The notes under the pieces were generated by a model. It was not told the DNA's origin. It saw only the letters and a program-made list of their open reading frames with translations, and ran no database searches. 64,000 bases of DNA from Gymnothorax reevesii (Eukaryota > Chordata > Actinopteri > Anguilliformes > Muraenidae): NCBI GenBank assembly GCA_029721435.1, contig CM056580.1, forward strand, positions 73,309,367 to 73,373,366, read 5' to 3'. Every line of letters begins with the position of its first letter. Positions within the stretch are counted from its first letter, which is position 1. Made by a program: the position numbers and the translations under genes. This document shows, one piece after another, positions 37,662 to 47,157 of the stretch.

Positions 37662-39234
37662 CAATTCCAATTCCGAAATAGTTGGGACAAAGTGTAAATT
37701 GTGAATAAAATCAAAACGCAATGACTTTCAAATCATACCAACCAGTATTTTATTCACAATAGAACAGAGATAACATAGCAAATGTTGAAACTGAATATTT
37801 CACAATTTTATCCACAAAATGAGCTCATTTCAAATTTGATGGCTGCTACAGGTCTCAAAAAAGTTGGGACAGGGGGCTGTTCACCATGGTGTAGCATCCC
37901 CTCTTCTTTTTAACACAGAGTGGAGGCGTCTGGGCATTGAGGAGACAAGTTTGAGTTTAACCATTGGAATTTGATCATCCTCGTTTAATACAGGCTTCCG
38001 GCTGCTGGAGAGTTTTGGGTCTCCTTTGACGGACTTTTTGTTTAATTATGCACCAAAAGTTCTCAATCAGTGAAAAATCAGGACTGCATGCAGGCCAGTT
38101 CAGCACACGGACTCTTCTACTATGAAGGCATGCTGTTGTAATAGCTGCAGTATGTGGTTTTGCGTTGTCCTGCTGAAATTCACAAGGCCTTCCTTGGAAT
38201 GGATGTCATCTGGAGGGGAGCATATGTTGCTCTAAAACCTTTACATACCTTTCAGCATTCATGGTGCTTTTTAAAACATGGAAGCGTCCCACACTGTAAG
38301 CACTAATGCATCCCCATACCATCAGAGATGCTGGCTTTTGAACTGAATGCTGATAACAGGAGGGGTGGTCTTTCTCCTCTTTAGCCCAGAGGACACAACG
38401 CCCATGATTTCCAACAAGAATGACAAATCTGGACTAGTCTGACCACAGGACACTTTGCTACAGTCCATTTTAAATTAGCCTTGGCCCACAGAACACGGCG
38501 GCGCTTCTGGATCATGCTCAACAATGGCTTCCTTTTTACATGATAGAGTTTTAGATGGCATCTGTGGAAGGCACGGCGGACTGCGTATACATACAGTGGT
38601 TTCTTGAAGTATTCCTGCTGGGCCCATTTAGTAATGTCAAAGACAGAATCGTACCGGTGAGTGATGCAGTGGTGTCTGAGGGCCCGACGATCATGGGCAT
38701 CTAGTAAAGGCCTTGTCTCTTACACACAGAGATTTTTCCAGTTTCTCTGAATCTTCTGATGTTATTATTCACTGTTGATGATGAGACCTTCAAAGCCTTT
38801 GTAATTTGATGTTGAGGAACATTGTTTTTAAAGCATTCCACAATTTTTTTTTTTACGTAAACCTTCACAGGTAGGAGAGCCTCTGGCCATCTTTACTTCT
38901 CAGAGACTCAGCCTCTCTAAGACATCCCTCTTATGGCCAATCATGTTACACACCTGACGCCAGTTAATGTAATTACTTGCTCAATGCTCTTTCCGCTGAT
39001 TCTCTAGTATATTAATTGCTTTTTCAGCCCCCCCCCCCCCTTTTTTTTTTGCATGTGTCCCAACTTTATTGAGACACGTTACAGCCAAAAAAATTGAAAT
39101 GAGCTGATTTTGTGGTTGAAAATGTCACAGTTTCAACATTTAAAATGTTATCTACGTTCTATTGTAAATAGATTTTGCATTTTGCTTTCAGTGACAATTT
39201 ACACTTCGTCCCAACAATTTCGGAATTGGGGTTG
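37662..39234 (-). mobile_element. Tc1/mariner transposon (1573 bp) in the stambp 5' intron
   Basis: Inverted ends CAATTCCAATTCCGAAATAG and its counterpart ending ATTTCGGAATTGGGGTTG are flanked by TA (37660-37661, 39235-39236), and the inverted match extends about 40 bp. On the minus strand there is a recognisable but interrupted transposase containing GRPCEFQQDNAKPHTAA and RVRVLNWPACSPDFS. It lies between the non-coding first exon and the first coding exon of stambp. A C/T homopolymer near 39030 interrupts its 5' part. Confidence 0.92.
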
Positions 39235-39393
39235 TAGAAAAGATGAATTACTTATATAAAGTTATTCCAGAAAAGACAAGATTATAATGCAATTGGACTA
39301 AAATTAATATCAGACTGACTGAGAAGCATCTGTGTCGTGCCAAAGCAAAAGACAACAGTCAGACAGACGGACAGGCGAGCGTGCGCGAGCAAG

Positions 39394-39397
<4 letters not shown>

Positions 39398-39441
<44 letters not shown>
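39398..39441. repeat. (CA)n microsatellite
   Basis: About 22 perfect CA units in the 5' intron of stambp. Confidence 0.95.
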
Positions 39442-39445
<4 letters not shown>

Positions 39446-40188
39446 AACATAAAAAAAACACACGGCCAATTGTATGGCTATTGATTCCACCTGGTTCGAC
39501 GGCAAAAAAATAGTTTTCAATCATCCTAGAACAGGAAATCCGACAATATACTATTCTCTTTTTTCCTGAGATGAAGCAGCGTTAGCAGCAACAACTACTC
39601 CCTTGTCACAGCAAACCATCTTTGATATGCGCTTTTAAATAATGCTCCTTAAATAACAGTGCACCGACAATATAATACTATAATATTAGTTAGTCAATCT
39701 AACTTTTCTGATCTTCTGCCACTAAAATAAAGGAACACAGGAGTTAGAACACGCATGCAAAGTCACAGTTACTAGCAAACGTGTTACCAAAAGGAAGAGG
39801 CTACGAAGGATTCAGCCCAGTGCTTGGTAACATGTTTAAACTTGGCTAAATCAAGCTGATAACGTCTTCATTAAAGACGGCATTACTTTTAACGGTAGAC
39901 CAACGTTATAGAAATGCGGTAATATAAATTAAAATTAATAAATGGCAGGCCAGGTCAGTGACAGCTGACTAGCCACGTAAGTTACCTCCGCAAAGATTCT
40001 TGTGGTAGTAGGTGGCTAGCAGGATAGCCGTCTCGGAATAGTTTAATTGGGGCTCGCCGCATAAGTTAACGACTTTAAAGGGTAAAAAGTAAAATATCAA
40101 TTTTGTTAGCAAGTTAGTGATGTAAATAAATCAGTGACGGAATAACAAGTACGCCAAGTAACCATTAGCCTTAAGTCGGAATCCTTAC

Positions 40189-40330
40189 CTGGAAACTGTC
40201 ACTATCAGTTGTTACTGTAAGTTAGCAAGCTGACTTGGTTAGCTAGCTAGCCAGCTGTCCAGGAGCCAACGAGCTAACGTTAGCTAATTTGGATGAATAA
40301 AGTTAGCTTAATTGCTCCTTAATGCATTCC
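40189..40330 (-). promoter_or_regulatory. Likely non-coding first exon and promoter region of stambp
   Basis: Read on the minus strand, TTTCCAG is followed by GTAAGG at 40188, a strong donor with no matching open frame upstream. That is what a 5' UTR exon would show. The region just upstream contains GCTAGCTAGC and GCTAACGTTAGCTA, motifs often seen around fish first exons. The transcription start was not located. Confidence 0.4.
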
Positions 40331-40721
40331 ATATGTATTTTCTGTGAACGACAGGCTAAATATCATGATAAAGTAAACAGAACACCAGTTTCCGAGGGCA
40401 GAGACCGAGTAGGATGGTTTATTTACAGCAACTACGGCAATTCCTGTTCCTGTTTCAGCAACCTATCGTACGCTTTCAACAGTCAGCTGAATGTGACGTA
40501 GAACTCACTTACACACAACTACCACTAGAGGGATCTCCGTCACCATTCAGCCTGATTCATGCTTCTTGCGGTCGGCGCGGTTTCAGCGGCGCGGACGGCG
40601 CGCACGGTCCCCAAGAACGTCGAGTCGTTTCATGCTCGATGCGGTCAAAGCGGCTCCAAGAACGGACCTGCTCTACAGTTGCGCTACTGAATCTAATTAC
40701 TGTGATAAATATGTTCATTTA

Positions 40722-40830
40722 AAATCCTCTGGTGTGGAACAAATACGTTTAAGTCTTAAGAATTGGGAAAATGGGAGACCTTTCTTTAAAGAGTTTCTTC
40801 AAAGAGTTCCACACCAGAGGATTTGAAATT
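40722..40830. repeat. Stem-loop with 22-bp arms
   Basis: TTTAAAATCCTCTGGTGTGG at about 40722 is the near-perfect inverse of CCACACCAGAGGATTTGAAA at about 40809. The arms enclose about 65 bp. It lies directly 5' of the Penelope-like remnant and may belong to its terminal structure. Confidence 0.75.
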
Positions 40831-40915
40831 AAAGGCTAATAAAATGTATGCTAATTTTAAAGAGAGGGCATATCCCACAAAATGGCTGGATCAGGCTTGA
40901 GAAAAAGTTTGTAAT

Positions 40916-41623
40916 ATGGATGTCAATGTATCCGTTAATTGTGACTCCATGAGGAAACATTCATGTGTCTGTATTACCACCTACTCTCCTCTAAGTAAGG
41001 ATATTAAGGATATTATTAGGAAACCTTGGCATGTGTTATCTGTTGACCCTGTTTGTAACATACTATTCTCTGAACCACCTCTCTTTTCTCATTCTAGAGC
41101 AAGAAATGTAATAGACTATCTTGTATGAGCTGATACTGCTGCCCAATCCACTCTTGTCCAGAGACGCTTGGATGGGATGTTTGGCTTCTTCCCTTGTAAC
41201 AACTGTGCGTCATGTGAGAATTCAAAGGCAACACATACTTTTACTAGTTGTGTTACCTCTAAGACATATGATATTAGCCAATGCATTACATGTACATCTA
41301 TTGGGGTTATTTCCCTCCTATCATGCCCTTGTGGGCTGCAGTGGATAGGCAAGACCATCAGGTCTGCTAGGACACTTGTCATTGAACACAAGAGCGCAAT
41401 TCGTAGGAAAGACATGAAGTCATCTGTTGCTAAACATTTTCATGAAGCCAAGCATCCTGCATCCAAGCTCTCATTTTGTGTTATACAGCAATTTTCTAAT
41501 ACACATAGAGGTGGTGATATTAATCAGAGATTACTTAAATCGGAATGTAAATGGATTTATTATCTGAAAACTCTACATCCAGAGGGTCTTAATGAAGAAT
41601 TGTCTCTCACATGCTTTTTGTAA
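40916..41623 (+). pseudogene. Penelope-like retroelement: linker and GIY-YIG endonuclease remnant
   Basis: Two frames are needed. 40916-41128 encodes the segment before the endonuclease (DIKDIIRKPWHVLSVDP, EPPLFSHSRARNVIDYLV). 41168-41623 encodes FFPCNNCASC, then GVISLLSCPCGLQWIGKT, IEHKSAIR, VAKHFHEAKHP and WIYYLKTLHPEGLNEE, which is the GIY-YIG nuclease with its cysteine-bearing linker as found at the C end of Penelope-like elements. The canonical GIY-YIG residues are altered (GVI...WIG). The reverse transcriptase is missing, so this is a 5'-truncated, frameshifted copy. A different GIY-YIG-bearing retroelement is less likely. Confidence 0.7.
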
Positions 41624-41948
41624 TAGACTTTCCCCCTCTGGCCCTATCTCTCTAGGGTTCTACTCTACAGTTTATTAGTGTGGAACTTTAGTTGTGGTAC
41701 TTGACTCTGTATGTATACTACCTTGTAGATGTGTTTTTTGATGTGCAAAGTATAATCTTCTGGTCTGTGCATATGGTTACCCTCAGCAGGCAATGTTTTT
41801 TACATGTCACTGCATATTATTGTTTGGCTAGTGATCTTATTGATCCTGATTGTTTACTAATTGATTCAACGATTGACACCTGCTGCTATGGTTTGCTGCC
41901 ACTGTGTGCTGCTTGTTTAAAGCATTGTGGAAACACCAGTTGGCAGGG

Positions 41949-41978
41949 CTGAGGATGGCTGTTTAAGCTGAAATGTTT
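41949..41978 (+). ncRNA. Decayed hammerhead-ribozyme-like motif
   Basis: CTGAGGA is followed by a short stem GGCTGTTTAAGCT and then GAAAT, the order of a hammerhead core (CTGANGA, stem II, GAAA). Penelope-like elements are known to carry such motifs in their terminal repeats. CTGAAATG could derive from CCGAAACG by CpG decay. The cleavage triplet and the other stems are not clear, so activity is not expected. Confidence 0.4.
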
Positions 41979-41982
41979 CATT

Positions 41983-42416
41983 TTCTTTTTTTTTTAAATT
42001 TGGCATCGCCAATCCCATCCGAATCTGGAATGCCCAATTGGTGAACTATGTACAAAGCTTGCTCGTATGCGACATATGGTATGCGACCCCTTGCTGCCAA
42101 CACAGGATAGTGAGGACAATTCACTCATTGGTTGAATCTTCACAAGTTCAGAACGAGGGCGGAGGATACCCAGACATGAACAAACCCAGATTCTTCCAAC
42201 AGGAGGCGCTGGGGCAACGAACAAAGCTGATTTTTTTTTTTTTTGCATCCCAAATCCGGCTGTCCCTTCCCAATTTGAAACCCTGTAGCGCGATGGCCAG
42301 TTGTGCGCTTCTCTGAAAAAGCTGCCGACCCCTGCCGGTGGCTCGAACCTGAGACGTGATAGTCACCTCTGCACTGCAGCGCAGTGCCTTAACTGAGTGA
42401 GCTATCCGGCAGCCAC
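41983..42416 (-). mobile_element. tRNA-derived SINE
   Basis: On the minus strand the head (from about 42416) has a pol III A box (GATAGCTCACTCAGT, about 42391-42405) and a B box (GGTTCGAGCC, about 42339-42348) at tRNA-like spacing. A body of about 300 bp with an internal A run follows, and it ends in a poly(A)-like tail (the T run at 41984-41996 on the plus strand). There is no acceptor stem, so it is not a functional tRNA. It abuts the end of the Penelope-like remnant. Confidence 0.85.
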
Positions 42417-42419
42417 GTT

Positions 42420-42985
42420 TCTTTTTCTTTGAGCACTTTTTATTTAATTCACTTTTTTCACAAGGGTTTATTATAGCCATTTTTTTTGCCTCTTTCTTTT
42501 TTGAAGCAGTGTACGGGCTGCGTCTTTTTTTGTGCGGGCTACCTTTTTCATCTGGTTAAACCATGAGGACAGGGGTGTTTTATTCTAAGTAATGTAAAGT
42601 ACAAAGTTCACTCGGCAAAATGGTGAGGGGGCTTCTGGAAATGGTTGAGTGTGTTTTGTATTAATTGTCTTTGCTTGTTTGTTTATTATTATGCAATAAT
42701 GGTATTATAATTGATAAGTGATATTTAGGAGCTGTCAAGTGGGTGGGGCCACACAGTGTTACACACTCTATTAGGCCCATGGGCTCAGTAGAGAAAAGAG
42801 GCAAGTTGATAGGAAAGAGCTATGGTCTTGGGGAAGAGGTTCGGAGGGGTCATACTGACATAGCTGAAGAACACATTCTGATTTCTTTTTGTTTTGAAAA
42901 AGTCCTTTTTTGGTGTGTGTTCTTGCGAATTTATTCCTTGTTTCACTGTAAATATTTGCACTTTTGTAAAAAAATTCTTGTCCTG
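42420..42985. other. Unassigned sequence at the broken end of the Gypsy element
   Basis: No gene was recognised. It lies where the Gypsy element would continue into reverse transcriptase or a 3' LTR. It includes TTCACTGTAAATATTTGCAC near 42941 and does not resemble the left LTR region at 46450-46950. Confidence 0.4.
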
Positions 42986-44170
42986 GAAATTATTTCCCTC
43001 TTCTGATGACTCCGCCGTCGGCTACTTTGCCACATTGACAATTTACAATTAAGAACTTCAGCTTTAATTCTAGGTTCATCATCTCGAAACTCCCCCTCAT
43101 CTTCACAAGTCTCGGCCATAAGAGAATCTGAAGTGACAGCTGCAACCCTAGCATTCCTATCATGATTAGGCTTCAGCATGTTAATGTGACACAACTGTTT
43201 TGGCTTTCTCCTATCTGGAGTCTTCACGATGTAATTGAGATCATTGAGTTTTGTTAAAATTTCATAAGGACCATTAAATCTAGCCTGCAATGGATTGGAC
43301 TGCAAGGGAAACAACACAAGAACCTTGTCTCCTGCTTTAAACTCACGGCTTCTAGCCTTATGATCATACCAAGTTTTCATTTTTCCCTGACTTGATTTCA
43401 AGTTCTCTTTGGCTAGGTCCCAAGCTGCATGCAGTCTTTTCCTTGAACTTGCTAACATAGTCTAACAGACTGATATGCGGCTCTTTCTCTTGCCATTGTT
43501 CACTCACCGTAGCAAAGGTCCTCTCACTTCATGCCCAAACACCAGCTCAAACGGACCGAATCCAGTAGACTCCTGCACTGCTTCTCTAGCTGCAAACAAC
43601 AGCAAATGAACACCTTCATCCCAGTCTTTCTCATGGTCATAACAATAAGTCCTCATCACTGTCTTGAGAGTAGAATGAAACCGCTGTAAGGCACCCTGAC
43701 TCTCTGGATGATAGGCACTGGAAAGAATCTGCTTCTCACCTAGTTCATACACAACCTGCTGAAACAATCCGAAAGTGAAATTGCAACCTTAGTCTGACTG
43801 AATTTCCCTGGGAAGGCAAAACAACGTGAAGAACTTTATCAAAGCCTTCGAGATTGCAGTTGCCTTGATGTTGCGTAGAGGAATGGCTTCAGGGAATCTA
43901 GTAGATGCACACATGACTGTCAACAAGTACTGATTTCCAGATCTAGTCTTGGGTGATGGACCAACACAATCAACAATGACCTTAGAGAACGGCTCCCCAA
44001 ATGCTGGGATAGGCTGCAATGGAGCTACAGGTGGGTCTAAATGGTGTTTTCCAACTACCTGACAAGTATGACAGGTTTTTGCAAAAGTAGGAAACGTCTG
44101 TCCGAAGTCCAGGCCAGAAAAAGTGTTTCATAATCTTGTCAACAGTATTGTTTACACCAAGATGACCTCC
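42943..44170 (-). pseudogene. Gypsy integrase pseudogene
   Basis: In order on the minus strand: zinc-binding remnants after 44170 (GGHLGVNNTVDKI, HFFWPGL); the catalytic core in two frames, 44019-43789 (VIVDCVGPSPKTRSGNQYLL) and 43767-43504 (SSAYHPESQGALQRFHSTLK, with the glutamate replaced by Q in the usual PESQGALE/R context, and FGPFELVFGHEVRGPL); then the C-terminal part at 43458-42943 (FNGPYEILTKLNDLNYIVKT, CHINMLKP). Stops and frameshifts divide it into three frames. Confidence 0.85.
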
Positions 44171-45127
44171 TTATGGTAAACTATGAGCCATTGTTAAGAA
44201 CTCATTCCTGTAGACCTTCGGAACAACAATTTGCTTGACCACTGCCCAATCTGCATTGGCAGGGATATCAGGAGGGCGCCACTTCCGCATCAACACTCCA
44301 TCCTTCAGATAATACCCAACTGGAAGTGCGTCTATTTCTTCATCAGGAAGGGCTCTCTTCTTTGGTACACAAATTTCAGGATCATTGGTTTGCTCCTGAA
44401 TCAACTGCTTTCTGGACAGAGACAAGTCTCCAGACACATCAGAATCATCAGACCCATCTGGCTGGCTGAACAGAGAACTGATAAATGCGTCTGATAAGTT
44501 CTCAAACGGAGAAACCATAGTAGGCCAATCAGAGTCATGAGGCGAACCACCTGAGTCCTGACTATTCAATGTGCTGGACGGCACCACATCATCTTCTTCT
44601 TGAGCCTTTCTGGCCATAGCACGGGTCACTGCACAGGAAGGATACAGAGATGGGTCTTCATCGCCATCTTCAGTGCTCGGCTGTGAAGTAAGATGAACGG
44701 GGGGAACTACATTGCCCCCAGCCAGGTCATTGCCTAACAACAGAGAAACACCCTTTATAGGTAGACTTGACATAAGTCCCACCTTCACCTGTCCTGTAAC
44801 TAAATCTGACTTCAAGAATACTGAGCGCAGGGGTACAGATACAGTCCTCCCTTCAATACCCTGTACAAGTTTGAAATCCCCTGAAGCAGTCTCATCACGT
44901 GACTCCAAGGAGTCCATCAACAAAAGTGACTGAGAAGCTCCAGTATCCCTTTGGATATATATGGGGACAGGAGGAGAATGCTCATTCAGAGCCACAAATC
45001 CCTCTGACACAAATGGAAGAAATTTTTCCCTCACAAAGTCAGCAGTATCAGGCTTCTTAGCCCCACAAGGAGCAGGCAATGTAGCAGATAGGTCATCTAC
45101 TACAGGGATTTCTAACCTTGTCTTCAC
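44171..45127 (-). pseudogene. Gypsy protease with start of integrase (318 codons open)
   Basis: The aspartic protease active site appears as RDTGASQSLLL near residue 60, followed by the beta-rich VPLRSVFLKSDLVTGQVKVG and LLLGNDLAGG. An acidic spacer (about 140-230) leads to VGYYLKDGVLMRKWRPP and VVKQIVVPKVYRNEFL, the N-terminal domain of integrase. The frame stops just before the HHCC zinc finger. A stop at about 44171-44173 interrupts the polyprotein. Confidence 0.8.
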
Positions 45128-45208
45128 AAAGGCATTGGGTTTGGTATCCTTTTCTTTTTCTTTCTTAGCTTTAAGAAACCAACAGCTAATTGTAACATGA
45201 CCAGATTT

Positions 45209-45990
45209 CTAGCAATAACTGCAAACTAGACCACTTTTGTTACTGTCAGCTTTCACACTTTGATCAGACCTGTGACTGGATTTCTGAGCACCATCACCAG
45301 ATTTGACTTTGTTTTTGGGTGAGGAATCTTGGGTATCACCGTTACCTTTCTTCGGAAATTGGGACCATCTATTGTTACTGCTAGACTGAAATTTGGGCTT
45401 ATTAGTGAGAACATATTCGTCTGCAAATTTGGCAGCTGATTGCAAATTCAGTGCTTGTTTCTCGTTAAGGTAGATCTTAATATCATCCTTAACACAATTC
45501 TTGAATTCCTCAACTAACACAAACTCTCTTAGTGAGTTGAAATCATCCTTGACCTCCAAAGAGGTACACCAGCGCTCAAAGCAAACCTTCCTCTCGTTAG
45601 TAAATTCCACATAAGTCTGTCAGATTTCTTCAGACCTCTGAATTTCTGTTGGTTAGCCTCTGGAACCAACTTATAAGCTGTCAAAATAAGCTTTTTGACA
45701 ACCTTATAATCAGAGGAATCATCTGCAGACAAAGCCAAATAGGCTTGTTGAGCTTTACCCTTGAGGACAGTTTGCAACATCAGGGGCCAGTGTTCCTTTG
45801 GCCACTGACAACTCTTTGCTACCCTCTCGATGCACTGGAAATACTTATCAACCTCCTTTTCCGAGAATGAAGGCACCAGTTTTACCTCCTGGCTAGCATG
45901 AAATTTGTTTTCAGCTTCCATTTTGATTTTTAGTAGCTCCATTTGGAGCCTTTCTTCTCTGTCTAAGTTCCGTAAATCGAAATCTCTCAA
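45209..45990 (-). pseudogene. Gypsy gag pseudogene with partial zinc knuckle
   Basis: The first frame (45990-45529) has VDKYFQCIERVAKSCQWPKE and WPLMLQTVLKGKAQQAYLAL, a capsid segment of the SCAN-like type. A frameshift near 45620 leads to the second frame (45610-45209), which ends GLVCSYC, the first half of a CCHC knuckle, followed by a stop at 45209-45211. Confidence 0.8.
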
Positions 45991-46429
45991 TCTCTCTTTC
46001 TGCTCTTTTCTCTTTCTCTCTCTCTTGCTAATTTTTCTGACTCAAACTGCCTTTCATTCTCTCTGTCTGCTCTCTCTAATTCTCTTTTTCCTCCCTTTCA
46101 ATCCCTAGCATTTTTAATTTAAGTTTCACTTCTACATATGGATTTTCCCCTGGAAACTGTTCCAGATCTCCTGGTGCAAACACATTTTCATCAATGTAAT
46201 ATTCACAACAATCTCTATAGCCAGTCTCGCTTTTCACATGGCTGGTTTTACATCTGTCAGCTCTGTCTGCATATTTCTAGCTGTTCTGTCTTTTTAAAAG
46301 ACTTCAAAACCTCTATGGTTGGTGATGCCAAGAAATCATTCATTGCTGTTGATCTGTCAATATATATCTAAAATTCTAAAAAACAATTTGAAATTTTAGA
46401 TTTTCAATAAATGACTCACGCAGTGGTCT

Positions 46430-46447
46430 CTCCCGGTTGAGCCCCCA
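46430..46447 (-). other. Primer-binding site of the Gypsy element (tRNA-Pro-like)
   Basis: The minus strand reads TGGGGGCTCAACCGGGAG, matching at 15 of 18 positions the proline-tRNA primer site as I remember it. Two bases (AT) separate it from an LTR end reading ATAATCA on the same strand (plus-strand TGATTAT at 46450). Confidence 0.6.
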
Positions 46448-46449
46448 AT

Positions 46450-46950
46450 TGATTATGAAATATCGGACAGCAAGGGATTACAGACAAAATTGTAAAACTT
46501 TAACAGATTTAATAAAACAAAGTCTGACCAAGATTGAAATAACAAAAATGAGATAGTTACAGTCCCTTGAGATGAGGTTGTTTTGTTGCGATGTCTTGGG
46601 ACAGGAAAATGCTCCAACACAGGCAAAAATGCACAAAAAGAGCTTCACAGATCTTGAAAAGAGTGACAGGTCTGGTCAAATGTATCCTTCCACAATTTCT
46701 CCTTGCAATTTCTCCTACTACTTTACTCTCTCAATTTTTCTCTTTTCATTTTGTATACTCTTTTCCAGCCCCCTCCCACCTTCCAGACTTTTTTCAATTC
46801 TTTGGGATCTTCTCCTCTGAAGCATGCCCAGGACATGCCCAAAACCTAGTTCCAGACTGGCTTTACCAAAAAAAAAAAGAAAGTCAATACTGCCATTGAG
46901 TGCCCCCCCATAGAATTAAGCAATTAACAACTAACAATTCTGACAATTCT
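46450..46950 (-). repeat. Probable 5' LTR of the Gypsy element
   Basis: It lies upstream (minus strand) of the primer-binding site and begins, on the plus strand, TGATTATGAAATATCGG. The outer end is not fixed because no second LTR is available for comparison; ACTAACAATTCTGACA near 46945 is one candidate. Confidence 0.45.
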
Positions 46951-47157
46951 GCCTTCGAAGGATGCAGCCTAGGCTTTGAGATGCACCCAACGTGTCAGCA
47001 CCGGAAGTGATAAAACGTTTTGAAATCGTTCGAACTTCGATGTCGAAACTGCCATCTCTGTGACAATTTGTGCTGCCATTTCAAAAATGCAACCGGAATG
47101 CAAAGCGATTGTGAAGTCCTTGTTTTCGCCTTAATATTGCAATATGAATCAGTTTCC

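Larger units (their letters stand above)
42943..46447 (-). mobile_element. Ty3/Gypsy retrotransposon, truncated; order gag - protease - integrase
   Basis: Read on the minus strand from about 46447 there are a primer-binding site, gag, protease and integrase, then the element stops. Integrase follows protease directly, with no reverse transcriptase between them. In the Gmr1-like group of Gypsy elements, known from fish, integrase precedes reverse transcriptase, so this order is natural and the missing RT/RNase H would have been on the lost 3' side. No matching 3' LTR is seen below 42943. Confidence 0.8.

Noticed and set aside
40414..40826. Plus-strand frames of 102 and 86 codons upstream of the Penelope-like remnant
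   Set aside because: No domain or homologue; the GC-rich part (40560-40680) probably gives chance openness near a promoter or an old repeat.
42320..42416. Possible tRNA gene, because good A and B boxes are present
   Set aside because: There is no acceptor stem or cloverleaf, and a 300-bp body with an A-rich tail follows, so it is a SINE head.
44171..46447. Internal deletion of RT between protease and integrase in the Gypsy element
   Set aside because: The protease-to-integrase frame is continuous and matches the natural order of Gmr1-like elements, so loss of the 3' half is the better reading.
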